From contig NZ_JAHGAW010000004.1 of assembly GCF_018603885.1 (NCBI RefSeq), positions 248,001 to 312,000 on the forward strand: a stretch of 64,000 bases of DNA. The letters are read 5' to 3'. The stretch's first letter is position 1, and every line of letters starts with the position of its first letter. The notes beneath the pieces were generated by a model, which saw only the letters and a program-made list of their open reading frames with translations, was not told the origin of the DNA and made no database searches. Position numbers and translations under genes: made by a program. Positions 34,982-43,707 of the stretch are shown here, piece by piece. Source of the stretch: Sphingobium nicotianae (GTDB taxonomy: Bacteria > Pseudomonadota > Alphaproteobacteria > Sphingomonadales > Sphingomonadaceae).

Positions 34982-35068
34982 GCGGTCGTGGCGGAACTGG
35001 TAGACGCGCAACGTTGAGGTCGTTGTGGGCGAAAGCCCGTGGAAGTTCGAGTCTTCTCGACCGCACCA
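34982..35068 (+). tRNA. tRNA-Leu (anticodon GAG)
   Basis: An 87-nt class II tRNA. The acceptor stem pairs GCGGTCG with CGACCGC, followed by ACCA. The D arm region GGCGGAACTGGTAGACGC is typical of Leu. The anticodon stem pairs CAACG with CGTTG around the loop TTGAGGT, giving the anticodon GAG. The variable arm TGTGGGCGAAAGCCCGT and the T arm GTTCGAGTC complete it. The 3' CCA is encoded. Confidence 0.95.
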
Positions 35069-35171
35069 GACAGTGTCGCTTGCCGGGAGCGGACCCGGCC
35101 GAGGCTTCATTGGCGTGAGCTTGAGGCCTATCTCGGCGCTCCGGATTACTGGTCAACGAGGTCGATCCTGC

Positions 35172-35405
35172 ATGATGCAAGCTCAGCTCACCGATGTGCT
35201 CGTTGCGCGGCTGCTTCGCGAGCATGGCGGAACCAAGCATGGCTGGCGCAAGCTGATAGGGCCGGTTCAGATCTACAGCCTCAAGACACATGCTCATTGC
35301 AACTGGGCGATTCATCCGACGGGCACCAGCTCGGAAATCGCGATGATCGAGCATCTGGTCGATGATCTACGGATGAGCCATCCGATCGTCACCGCCGATC
35401 GATGA
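35172..35405 (+). CDS. conserved small hypothetical protein downstream of tRNA-Leu
   Basis: A 77-residue protein of unknown function. It reads MMQAQLTDVLVARLLREHGG at its start and ends with HLVDDLRMSHPIVTADR, and has a middle section rich in His and Trp (KTHAHCNWAIHPTGTSSEI). The amino-acid pattern looks like a real small protein rather than a chance frame, but no ribosome site is strong. It lies 103 bp beyond the tRNA. No family was recognised. Confidence 0.5.
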   Translation: MMQAQLTDVLVARLLREHGGTKHGWRKLIGPVQIYSLKTHAHCNWAIHPTGTSSEIAMIEHLVDDLRMSHPIVTADR

Positions 35406-35652
35406 AAATGAATGTCCGCCATGTCGACGAAGGATGGGGACAAATGCCGCGCCTTCCTTCATGGCCGTGCTCGATCGCTACACGCTGGCCGATCTCTTGA
35501 GGAAACGGGGCGATCTAGCGGCAATTTTCGGTTCGAGCGCACTCGACATCGCATCGCCATAGAGCCGCGATACCCGGGGATGGCCGGCAGGGAGCTCGTC
35601 GGTCAGGCTCATATTTCGGCTACCGCCATGACCTCGCTGGCGAACGTCTCGG
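35406..35652. other. short intergenic interval with a doubtful small frame
   Basis: No gene I can support firmly. A 33-codon plus-strand frame at 35461-35562 (MAVLDRYTLADLLRKRGDLA...) reads plausibly but has no clear ribosome site and may be a remnant. The interval separates the small hypothetical gene from the flavin monooxygenase, which is read toward it. Confidence 0.3.
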
Positions 35653-37242
35653 TCATCGACCCTGGCGCAAATCCCTTCCCAATTGCTCGAGCGCATGCTT
35701 GAGCGTCGCTCCGGGGTCCGGCAATGGGTGGTCCGTTCGCCACGCAACCACGCCATCGGGCCGGATCAGCAACGCTCCCTGGGACGCGATGCCCAGCATG
35801 TCGGCAACGGCAGGCTCGGTGATCCTATGCATGTCGATGGCTTCGACCTGCTTCGCTGCGTCGATCCAGGCCTCAGCCTGAGGAGCCGCGAGCAACATGA
35901 AATCCCGCCCGACCAGATCCAGCGTCGATATGCGCAACCCGTTGCGATGCAGCCAGACATGGGGCAACCGTGTCCCGGGCGCACCACTTGGATTCTCCGG
36001 GTTTTCGGTCAGGTCATCGCCAGCGTCGCCCTCGCACACTGCGCCGGAATGATACCAGGAGCCCAGTTCGATCGCCGTATCGGATATGTTTGCGGCGAGG
36101 TTGGTCGCAGGCAAGGTGGAATCGACGCGTTCGACATAGCGCCGATAGGCTTGCTCGACGGTAAGCGCCGCGACCGGTCGGCGTTCCGCTTCGTAGCTAT
36201 CGAGGAGCGAAACGGCCGCGCGGCCGTCCAGAACCATGGCGAGCTTCCAGGCAAGATTATGCGCGTCGGCAACGCCCGTGTTACCGCCAAAACCGCCCGT
36301 CGGCGGCATGAGATGCGCCGCGTCGCCCGCGAGGAAAACATGGCCGTCACGGAAGGACGAGGCGGTCGCGGCGGTCGCCGTCCAGCGCTGCACATTGTCG
36401 ATCTCGACCGGGAACTCGTCCGGCACGCCGAGCGCGTCGCGCACCATTGCCGCGTAACGGGCAGGCGACAGCTCCCCCTCCAGTTCCGTGCTCCGGCGCC
36501 CCTGATCGTCGAACGTCGCGAACACAGCGAGAAAACCGGCATCGGCCGTTATCGCGAAGCGGAAAAACGCCAGCAGGTCCGGCTGATTCACATAGACAAC
36601 GCTCAGATTACGACCGCGCAAAAGGGCGCGGACGTCGGCCTTGAAATAGATGGTGGCGCACTGGGCGAAGGCGCCACGCCCTTCCATCGGGATGCCGAGC
36701 GCGCGGCGCACAGCGCTATGCGCGCCATCGGCAGCAATCAGATACTTGGCGCGAATGATGCGTTCGGCGCCATCGTCACGCGCTTTGACCGTCGCCACGA
36801 TCCCGTCAGCGTCCTGCGTAAAGCTGGTCAGCTCCGTCCCGTAGCGCAAGTCGGCGCCAAGCTCAGCGGCGCGGCGACGCAAGATCGGCTCCAGGCCAAT
36901 CTGTGTTATAAACAGCCTGCTTGTCGGGCTCAGCTGTTCCACACCCTCATTGACCGACCGGTAGAAGCAGGCAAGTTCCCTGCCGCCGAGCGTGTCAACC
37001 GACAGGATCGCGCCATTCTGCACAAATTCCCGTTCCGCAGCCTCTTCGACCTCCTCCTGCAGGCCGATGGAGCGAAAAATCTCCATGGTGCGCTGATGGA
37101 AGGCTGCGGCACGGGGATGAATCGCGGTTCCCCTGTGCCGCTCGACGACGATGTTCGGGACGCCGTGATGGCCAAGCAGAGCCGACATCGTCAGCCCCAC
37201 AAGACTTCCGCCGACGATCAGGATCGGGACTTGTTCGTCCAT
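35653..37242 (-). CDS. FAD-dependent aromatic monooxygenase (PheA/MhpA-type)
   Basis: A 529-residue class A flavoprotein hydroxylase. The Rossmann motif is PILIVGGSLVGLTMSALLGHHG (residues 6-27, GGSLVG). A DG-type motif appears as KYLIAADGAHSAVRRALGI, and the GD motif as FLAGDAAHLMPPTGGFGGNTGVADAHNLAWKLA. The C-terminal 130 residues resemble the thioredoxin-like domain of phenol-hydroxylase relatives. These enzymes hydroxylate phenolic rings with NAD(P)H and O2; the substrate is unknown. GGAGG before the ATG at 37242 selects the start over 37302. An MFS exporter gene begins divergently. Confidence 0.9.
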   Translation of the reverse strand: MDEQVPILIVGGSLVGLTMSALLGHHGVPNIVVERHRGTAIHPRAAAFHQRTMEIFRSIGLQEEVEEAAEREFVQNGAILSVDTLGGRELACFYRSVNEGVEQLSPTSRLFITQIGLEPILRRRAAELGADLRYGTELTSFTQDADGIVATVKARDDGAERIIRAKYLIAADGAHSAVRRALGIPMEGRGAFAQCATIYFKADVRALLRGRNLSVVYVNQPDLLAFFRFAITADAGFLAVFATFDDQGRRSTELEGELSPARYAAMVRDALGVPDEFPVEIDNVQRWTATAATASSFRDGHVFLAGDAAHLMPPTGGFGGNTGVADAHNLAWKLAMVLDGRAAVSLLDSYEAERRPVAALTVEQAYRRYVERVDSTLPATNLAANISDTAIELGSWYHSGAVCEGDAGDDLTENPENPSGAPGTRLPHVWLHRNGLRISTLDLVGRDFMLLAAPQAEAWIDAAKQVEAIDMHRITEPAVADMLGIASQGALLIRPDGVVAWRTDHPLPDPGATLKHALEQLGRDLRQGR

Positions 37243-37462
37243 TGATCGGCCTCCTCTTCCAGCGCCGATGCTAGCGTGATCATCCCCGGCCGTCATGCCC
37301 ATTCACGAATATCCATGTGCGTGTCACAGCCTGCAGCAACCGGCCGATCCGGCCTGCGGAAAGACCCAAACGGAGGGGGAAGCCGCCTTGCACCCGCCGA
37401 TGCTCTCCGCCAAGGAGGCTCAACGCGACGATGCGCGACGCAAGCGGGAGGATGTTCAATCG

Positions 37463-38674
37463 ATGAGTGGCTCCACTCTCTCTCCGCTGCGTTATCGGCC
37501 CTTCCTGCTGATCCTGCTTGGCAGCCTGTTGTCTAATTTCGGCAATGCGATCCAATCGGTTGGGGCGGCGTGGCAGATGACCGCGACCGGCCAGCCTGCC
37601 GATGTCGTGGCGCTCGTTCAAAGCGCCACCAATTTGCCGATCATGCTTCTCGCTCTCCCGGCCGGTGCATGGGCCGACATGTTCGACCGCCGCGCGATCA
37701 TGCTGATCGTCCAGGTCGCCATGCTGATGTTATCGCTCCTGCTGGCTGTCCTCAGCTTCGCCGGCATCGTGGCTCCCACGGTCGTCGTCGGTCTCACGGC
37801 ACTTCTTGCTTGCGGGGTGGCCTGCTTCAATCCCGCGCTGGCCGCGTCGATCGGCAGCATCGTACCTCGTACCGAACTCGCCGCAGCCGTGGCGCTCAAC
37901 ATCCTCGCCTTCAATGTCGCCCGCAGTCTCGGGCCCGCCGTCGGCGGTGCGATTGTGGCTATGGGCGGCGCGAAAGCGGCGTTTGTGGCGAACGCCTTGA
38001 GCTATTTTGCCGTTATTGCGGTGCTTTGGCGCTGGCAGCATGTTTCCCCGCCGCAGACGCGACCGGCATTTCTATCCGCGATCGCGGAAGGGTTCCACTT
38101 CGCGCGCCGCTCGCCGGAAGTGCGCACCATCATGGTGCGCGCGGTCACCTTCACAACCACGGGCAGCGCCGCTTGGGCGCTGATGCCGCTCGTGGCCAGC
38201 GATCTGCTCGGCCAAAATTCCGTCACGTTCGGCCTGCTGCTTGGCGCGCTCGGACTGGGCGCGGTCGTCGGCGCAGCGAGCAGCACCTGGTTTCGCGCCC
38301 GGTTCGCCAGCGAGACGATCGTCCGCACCGCCGGGCTCATCTACGGTGCCGGGTGCATCGGCGTTGCGTTGCGACCGGGGCTGCCGGTCATGCTCCTGCT
38401 GCTGGTTGCCAGCGGCGCGGGCTGGGTCCAGGCGTTGTCCGGTTTCTCCGTCGCCGGGCAATTATGGTCGCCCCGTCCGCTCGTCGGCCGGATCACCGCA
38501 ATGGTGAGCAGCCTGACATTCGGCGGCATCGCGCTCGGCAGCTGGCTATGGGGTCATTTCGCACAAGGAAATGGCGTCGCGGCCGCGCTGCTGGCCTCAG
38601 GAGTCGGCATGTTGGTCCTGCCTCTGCTCGGCCTGATCCTCCCGATGCCGCGATATGAAGCGCCGGCGCGCTAA
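37463..38674 (+). CDS. MFS transporter of the enterobactin-exporter-like (MFS_3) group
   Basis: A 403-residue efflux-type transporter with about eleven to twelve membrane helices. The start LSPLRYRPFLLILLGSLLSNFGNAIQSVGAAWQMT and the loop ALPAGAWADMFDRRAIM match the MFS_3/EntS-like group. The open frame reaches back to 37295. MSGSTLSPL at 37463 is the usual start, but the nearest GGAGG is about 11 bp away, so the start is uncertain. Divergent from the flavin monooxygenase, it may export its product or substrate. That link is inferred. Confidence 0.85.
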   Translation: MSGSTLSPLRYRPFLLILLGSLLSNFGNAIQSVGAAWQMTATGQPADVVALVQSATNLPIMLLALPAGAWADMFDRRAIMLIVQVAMLMLSLLLAVLSFAGIVAPTVVVGLTALLACGVACFNPALAASIGSIVPRTELAAAVALNILAFNVARSLGPAVGGAIVAMGGAKAAFVANALSYFAVIAVLWRWQHVSPPQTRPAFLSAIAEGFHFARRSPEVRTIMVRAVTFTTTGSAAWALMPLVASDLLGQNSVTFGLLLGALGLGAVVGAASSTWFRARFASETIVRTAGLIYGAGCIGVALRPGLPVMLLLLVASGAGWVQALSGFSVAGQLWSPRPLVGRITAMVSSLTFGGIALGSWLWGHFAQGNGVAAALLASGVGMLVLPLLGLILPMPRYEAPAR

Positions 38675-39202
38675 GCCCTGGTGACATTTCAGGGATTTCC
38701 GGGAGCGAGGATCACCCGGAATGGCGGCCTCGATCTTCCGTTTAGCAAGGTCGGTGCCCGACAGCGGCGGCCTTGCGGCCTTCACCCGCTGGAAAGGCAT
38801 CGGGCTGCAGAAACCTGCTCACGATCCTATAAACGTCTTGCCGCTTGCTGCCCCTCGGAGGCAGGCATTCGGGCACGCAAAACTTTCGATACACTGTTTC
38901 ACTTGTCGATAAATCATTCGGAAATTCAGCGTTTCCGTCACACGGAAGTTCAACATATACTTATCACAATAAGTATTGTTTAGTGATCGTCGGAGCGCCT
39001 CCCTCGAGAGCTCCGCGACCCAATCGGGGCATCATGACCAAAGTGGCACCAGGGGTGTCCAGGCGCCTTATGATCTCTGCGAAACGTCAAAATCGTGATG
39101 CTCCGCCCTGAATCACGCCGGGCTGCCTCGATGTCGGCTCACGGACACATGATCGCGCAAGGGCCGGATAATCAGGTCAAAAGGCGCGAAAATGCTAGTC
39201 AA

Positions 39203-39230
39203 TTGACATGTGGTTTTCAGGGTATATAGT
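39203..39230 (+). promoter_or_regulatory. candidate promoter of the 39321 TonB receptor
   Basis: A consensus -35 TTGACA (39203-39208) is followed after 16 bp by TATAGT (39225-39230). The palindrome TAACATGTTA starts on the next base and would place a bound regulator at the transcription start. Confidence 0.55.
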
Positions 39231-39240
39231 TAACATGTTA
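39229..39240. promoter_or_regulatory. palindrome GTTAACATGTTA, candidate operator
   Basis: TAACATGTTA (39231-39240) is a perfect 10-bp palindrome at the downstream edge of the receptor promoter. Its GTTAACATG core (39229-39237) recurs as the complement CATGTTAAC at 43664-43672 before the Baeyer-Villiger-type monooxygenase. A shared regulator is possible. Confidence 0.4.
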
Positions 39241-39320
39241 TCGGTGTGATGAAGAAGCGCCACATTGTTACCTTCCTGACAAAATAGGGTTGGAGCACTG
39301 GCGCGGGAGAGGAGATAACC

Positions 39321-41906
39321 ATGTCACCAAAGGGAAAACTGTGTCTTGGCTGGCGGCTGCTTGCCGGCAGCGCCATTGCAGGCTTGGCCCTGCTGCCGCA
39401 GGTTGCGCTTGCGCAGGGCGGGCCAGCGCCGGATCAGCAGAGAACAGCGCAGGAGCCGCAGGAAGGCGGCATTCAGGACATCGTCGTCACCGCGCGCTAT
39501 GTCGCCGAGAATATCCAGGACACGCCGATCGCGATCACCGCGAAGACCAACGACCAGCTGGTTGCCGCGAACGTGACCGGCACGGCCACGCTCGGCGCCG
39601 TCGTTCCCAATCTGTTTACCAGCCCGGCCGACTCCCAGTCGGCAAGCGCGCCGACGATTTCGCTGCGCGGCGTGTCACAGGGCGCCGGCGCGGTGCAGAG
39701 CATCGCGATTCCGCCGGCCGTCGCAATCTACACCGACGACGTCTATCATTCGACCGTCGCAGGCTCTGATCTGGACTTCACCGACGTGGTGCGCGTGGAG
39801 GTCAACCGCGGGCCGCAGAGCACCCTCTCGGGCAACGCTTCGCTTGGCGGCTCGATCAAGCTGTTCACGCAGGACCCCAAGGGCGACGGATCGGGTTTCG
39901 CCAGCCTTGGCTATGGTTCGTTCGACCATGTCGACGCGGCGGCCGCGATCGACGTCGGCCTGACCAGCACCCTGGCGGTGCGCGGCCTGGCGCACTTCGA
40001 GCGGCAGACCGGCTTCGTCAACCGTCTCGACTTCCCGTGCATGATGGCGAAACTCGGCACGCCGCAGCTGGCCGGTACCTTGCCCTCCTATCAGCCCGAT
40101 CTCGCCAAGCAGGGCTGCGTCATCGGCCATCTGGGCGGCGGCGACAAGATGTATGGGCAGGTCAAGATCCAGTGGAAGCCCACCGACAACGTCAAGCTGC
40201 TGATCACGGCGAGCCGCCGCAACGACAATCTCGAGGAAACGCCCGAAGTCGCGCTGACCTACAACAGCAGCTGCATTGGCAAGGCGCCGGGCCTGCCCAA
40301 CGGCTATGGTCCGCAGCCCTGCACGGGCTCGGCCCTTGCCCAATTCTACAATCTGTCCGTTTACAACCGATATGGCATCATCATCGACAATCGCTTCCGA
40401 CCGCCACTGCGCAACGGCGGCGTCTACGATACCTATGCCACGAACTGCCGTCCCGACATTGATCTGTCCGCGGCGCTTCCCAGCGTCGTTCCCGGCGCGC
40501 CGCCCACGACGTTCCCGTCCAACTTCTCGGAAGGCTTCTGCTTCCCGCAGGGCAAGAAGGCCAAGCACACGCTTGTGTCCGGCAAGCTGGAATGGGGGAT
40601 CACGGACAAGATCAACATGACCCTCATCGGGGCCTACACCAAGTATAGCAACGAATATACGCAGGAAGGCGACCAGACGCCGCTGGCCGGGGCGATCAGC
40701 CACTTCATCAATCTTGACGAGATGGGCTCGGGCGAGCTTCGGTTCGACGGCAAGCTGTTCGACGACAAGCTGCAGTGGGTTCTCGGCGGCTTCACCGTCC
40801 GCACCATCGGCTATCAGAACAATCTGGTGAGCTACCTCAACATCCAGCAGCTCAGCTCGGTGCGCGGTCTCAACAAGTCGAGTTCGGCCTTCGCCCATCT
40901 TGACTATGACATCACCGACCGGTGGCGCGTTTCCGGCGGCGGCCGCTATTCGCACACGGATATCGCGATCACCATCGACAATCCGAATGCCGGCGTCCAG
41001 CTTGTCGATCCGCGCCACGGCGTGCAGAACCGGTGGGACTGGCTGATCTCGACCGACTTCAAGATCAGCGACCGCGTGATGGTGTATGCGAACGCGGCGA
41101 GCGGCTCGCGTCCGCCGGGCCTCACCACGATCGTCGCCAATGCGCGGCAGGTGGCGCCGACCTCGGACGAAGCGCTGGTCAGCTATGAGCTTGGTCTCAA
41201 GGCGGACATGTTCGATCGCCGCCTGCGCGCCAACCTGACGGCTTTCTACCTCGACTATCAGAAGCTCTCGACCGGCGCGACCGGCAGCCAGTGCCTCAAC
41301 GAGCCTGGCACGGGACAGGCCACCTTCTTCAACGTCCTGTATACCGATCCGGCCGCCGTGGAGGCGTGCAAGATCTATCCGGGCAATCCCGTGCCGACCC
41401 GCTACGGCTACAATGTGGGCATCCCCGCGAAGATCAAGGGCGTCGAGTGGGAAATCACGGCGCGGCCGATCCCGCCGCTGAACATCGATTTCTCGGGTGG
41501 TTACAACCACTTCAAGTCGAGCGCCGCGCCGGGGCAGCCGGGTTATCTCTACCCGGGCAACCTGCGTCAGCCCGAATGGAACATGCACGCCGATATTAGC
41601 TACGATATTGACCCCGGCGTCGGCACGTTCACCCCTCGACTGGACTGGACCTGGCAGTCGAGGCAGACATACGATCAGGCATCCAGCACGCGTGCGCCGC
41701 TGCCTAACGTGGTAATCAATCCCTATTCGATCTGGAACGCGCAGATCGTCTATAAGACACCGACGAAGGATTGGTCGGCTACGCTGGCTGTTACCAACCT
41801 GGCGAACAAATTTTACCACTATCAGGTTCTTTCCGGTTCGTTCGATGATCAGACCCGTGTGGCCGAGCCGCGCGAATGGATGCTCACGGTGCGCAAGGAA
41901 TTTTAG
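39321..41906 (+). CDS. TonB-dependent receptor, catabolic-substrate type
   Basis: An 861-residue outer-membrane receptor. A signal peptide (AGSAIAGLALLPQVALAQ) is followed by the TonB box region QDIVVTARYVAENIQDTPIAI. The plug contains VVPNLFTSPADSQSASAPTISLRGVSQGAG and VVRVEVNRGPQSTLSGNASLGGSIKLFTQDP. The large barrel ends WMLTVRKEF. Long loops with several Cys are seen (LDFPCMMAK; NSSCIGKAPG). Receptors of this style in sphingomonads often serve aromatic or terpenoid compounds rather than iron. No siderophore genes or Fur-like box are beside it. A GGAGAGGAG ribosome site and a strong promoter precede it. Confidence 0.9.
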   Translation: MSPKGKLCLGWRLLAGSAIAGLALLPQVALAQGGPAPDQQRTAQEPQEGGIQDIVVTARYVAENIQDTPIAITAKTNDQLVAANVTGTATLGAVVPNLFTSPADSQSASAPTISLRGVSQGAGAVQSIAIPPAVAIYTDDVYHSTVAGSDLDFTDVVRVEVNRGPQSTLSGNASLGGSIKLFTQDPKGDGSGFASLGYGSFDHVDAAAAIDVGLTSTLAVRGLAHFERQTGFVNRLDFPCMMAKLGTPQLAGTLPSYQPDLAKQGCVIGHLGGGDKMYGQVKIQWKPTDNVKLLITASRRNDNLEETPEVALTYNSSCIGKAPGLPNGYGPQPCTGSALAQFYNLSVYNRYGIIIDNRFRPPLRNGGVYDTYATNCRPDIDLSAALPSVVPGAPPTTFPSNFSEGFCFPQGKKAKHTLVSGKLEWGITDKINMTLIGAYTKYSNEYTQEGDQTPLAGAISHFINLDEMGSGELRFDGKLFDDKLQWVLGGFTVRTIGYQNNLVSYLNIQQLSSVRGLNKSSSAFAHLDYDITDRWRVSGGGRYSHTDIAITIDNPNAGVQLVDPRHGVQNRWDWLISTDFKISDRVMVYANAASGSRPPGLTTIVANARQVAPTSDEALVSYELGLKADMFDRRLRANLTAFYLDYQKLSTGATGSQCLNEPGTGQATFFNVLYTDPAAVEACKIYPGNPVPTRYGYNVGIPAKIKGVEWEITARPIPPLNIDFSGGYNHFKSSAAPGQPGYLYPGNLRQPEWNMHADISYDIDPGVGTFTPRLDWTWQSRQTYDQASSTRAPLPNVVINPYSIWNAQIVYKTPTKDWSATLAVTNLANKFYHYQVLSGSFDDQTRVAEPREWMLTVRKEF

Positions 41907-42324
41907 TGAAAGCGAGCCTACGTCCCCGCCGCAGCGGTCCGAACCCTGGTCCGGATCGCTGCGGTTTCTTGTGCCTGTTTGATCGTGCGGCGCCTGGCGA
42001 TCCAGGGCGAATACGGCATGCGGCTCGATTACCCTGCTTCGCTTCCAGCTGCGTGGACAGTTTCGAGCGGTCGTTCCTGGCAAACCATGTTGCCCGGCCC
42101 GGCCGGTCTGGATTGCCCAAAGGTCACACCGCCTAGCGACCGGCTGGCTCTTGCCGAATGGCAGTCCGCACTTTGCAAGCGCCGCATCGTGCCCGAGCGC
42201 CTTTGGCTCAATCATCATGAAGCTCCGTCCCCGGCCTGCCAATCGCTCGTGCGAATGATGGCATCGTGACGGGCGCTCAGCCGGGCCATTTCCATTTGCG
42301 TTGTCCTGCGCTAGGCGGCCGGGC
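41907..42324. other. intergenic region after the TonB receptor
   Basis: 418 bases with a strong terminator hairpin at 41929-41964 and nothing else I can support. Open frames here are shadows with no ribosome site. Confidence 0.6.
41929..41964 (+). terminator. rho-independent terminator of the TonB receptor
   Basis: CCGCAGCGGTCCGAACC pairs with GGTCCGGATCGCTGCGG with two mismatches over 17 positions, followed by TTTCTT. It lies 22 bp after the stop codon. Confidence 0.75.
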
Positions 42325-43026
42325 ATGACCGCGCATAAATCCGGCGACCCGACTACGCTCAATCGTCTTTACGGGCGCCAGTCCGGCCACAAGCTGCGCA
42401 TGGGGCAGCAGGAGTTGGTCGACACACTGCTGCCGGCGATCAGCGTGCCCGACGAAGGCGAAATCACGGCGCGCCGGCTGTTCGGCGAGGATCGGCCGCT
42501 GCATTTCGAGATCGGTTTCGGTTCCGGCGAGCATCTCGCCCATCGCGCCGACATGCTGCCCGATCATGGCTTCATCGGCTGCGAGCCGTTCCTCAATGGC
42601 GTCGTCGGTGCGCTGCTGCATGTGCGCGACCTGCATCTGGCGAATGTGCGTCTGCACATGGGCAATGCGCTGGAAGTACTGGCGCGCGTGCCGGACGGCA
42701 CGCTAAGCTTCGTCTATCTGCTGCATCCCGATCCCTGGCCCAAGGCGCGCCATGCCAAGCGGCGGATGATGAATCCCGGTCCGATCGACATGATCGCCGC
42801 CAAGCTGAAACCCGGCGGCGAGTTCCGCTTCGGGACCGATCATCCGGTCTATCTGCGCTGGGCGCTGATGCAGATGCGGGAGCGGGCGGATTTCGAATGG
42901 TTGGCGAGCCAGTCATCCGATTTTCTCAAGCGTCCGGGCGGCTGGCCGGAAACCCGCTATGAAGCCAAGGCACGGCGCAAGGGCCACGAGGTCTGGTATT
43001 TTCGCTATCGGCGGGTGACGGCCTGA
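42325..43026 (+). CDS. trmB: tRNA (guanine-N7)-methyltransferase TrmB
   Basis: A 233-residue SAM-dependent methyltransferase for m7G46 of tRNA. Motifs present: FEIGFGSGEHLAHRADM (SAM site), FIGCEPFLNGVV, LSFVYLLHPDPWPKARHAKRRMM with the family PDPWPKxRHxKRR signature, and GGEFRFGTDHPVYLRWAL. Length is normal. The ATG at 42325 gives the canonical start; an in-frame TTG at 42301 is unlikely. It has no obvious operon partner here. Confidence 0.95.
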   Translation: MTAHKSGDPTTLNRLYGRQSGHKLRMGQQELVDTLLPAISVPDEGEITARRLFGEDRPLHFEIGFGSGEHLAHRADMLPDHGFIGCEPFLNGVVGALLHVRDLHLANVRLHMGNALEVLARVPDGTLSFVYLLHPDPWPKARHAKRRMMNPGPIDMIAAKLKPGGEFRFGTDHPVYLRWALMQMRERADFEWLASQSSDFLKRPGGWPETRYEAKARRKGHEVWYFRYRRVTA

Positions 43027-43073
43027 CGCGTCAGGGAGAGGCAATCCCTCCGCCCGAGATTCGCGATCTTTCC

Positions 43074-43595
43074 TCAGGGCTTGCGCCGCGTCTGGCCCAT
43101 GAAATCGCGCTTGCCCACCTCCACGCCTTTCATGCGAAGAATCGCATAGGCCGTAGTCGCGTGGAAATAGAAATTGGGTTGAGAGAAGGAGAGGAGGAAG
43201 TCCTCTGCGGTGAAGTCCATTCGGAAGCTACCGAACTCGAAGCACATGTCGCGGCCGATAAAACCGTCGATCTCGGCGGGGTCGATCGCCTGGAGGGCTT
43301 TGACGGCACCGGCCACGCGATCACGCAACGTGTCGAAGTCGGTCGGGAGAGGCGAGGTGTCGGGTGAGAAACTGCCTTTGCGCACGCCTTCGATCGCGCC
43401 GAGCGAATGGACGACCGTCGATTTCACCTGATAGGCGAAGGGATGCATATCGTCGGCGAGACGTGCACCCAGCAGGGTATCGGCGGTAAGACCCTGATCG
43501 CGGCAATGCGCCTCGGCCTTGTCGATCAGGCCTGACATCGAGCCCAGAATCTGCAGATAAGCGGGAATTGTCGCTGCGTAGAGGGTGAAGGCCAT
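43074..43595 (-). CDS. DUF1993 domain-containing protein
   Basis: A 173-residue soluble protein that matches DUF1993 over its whole length. Characteristic stretches are YAATIPAYLQILGSMSGLIDKAEAHC, GARLADDMHPFAYQVKSTVVHS, MCFEFGSFRMDFTAEDFLLSFSQPNFYFHATTAYAILRMKGVEVGKRDFMG. The fold resembles the four-helix DinB-like group. No function is established. It is divergent from the Baeyer-Villiger-type monooxygenase across 112 bp that hold the CATGTTAAC motif. Confidence 0.9.
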   Translation of the reverse strand: MAFTLYAATIPAYLQILGSMSGLIDKAEAHCRDQGLTADTLLGARLADDMHPFAYQVKSTVVHSLGAIEGVRKGSFSPDTSPLPTDFDTLRDRVAGAVKALQAIDPAEIDGFIGRDMCFEFGSFRMDFTAEDFLLSFSQPNFYFHATTAYAILRMKGVEVGKRDFMGQTRRKP

Positions 43596-43663
43596 GCTGC
43601 TCTCCCATGGTTTGGGCGGATTGTGACGACTTGCCGCCTGCCTGTTGCTCCGGAATTGATTAT

Positions 43664-43672
43664 CATGTTAAC
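43664..43672. promoter_or_regulatory. CATGTTAAC motif in the DUF1993/monooxygenase interval
   Basis: CATGTTAAC here matches the complement of GTTAACATG at 39229-39237 upstream of the TonB receptor. It sits 35 bp before the monooxygenase start. Nine bases alone can recur by chance; position is the main support. Confidence 0.35.
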
Positions 43673-43707
43673 TTGATATGGTGATGGAGAAAAGGGGCAG
43701 GTTGAGG

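Larger units (their letters stand above)
38675..39320. other. long AT-richer intergenic region upstream of a TonB receptor
   Basis: These 646 bases hold no supported gene. The part from about 38870 to 39300 is visibly richer in A and T than its surroundings. It contains a strong promoter-like pair at 39203-39230 and a TAACATGTTA palindrome at 39231-39240. Composition and absence of genes are compatible with a junction of acquired DNA. Confidence 0.6.

Noticed and set aside
34982..35405. Phage attachment site at tRNA-Leu
   Set aside because: No integrase gene is in the window and I did not notice a repeat of the tRNA 3' end downstream, so a tRNA-targeted island cannot be supported.
41979..42269. 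Short open frames after the 41906 TonB receptor
   Set aside because: They have no ribosome site, overlap one another on both strands and match no family.
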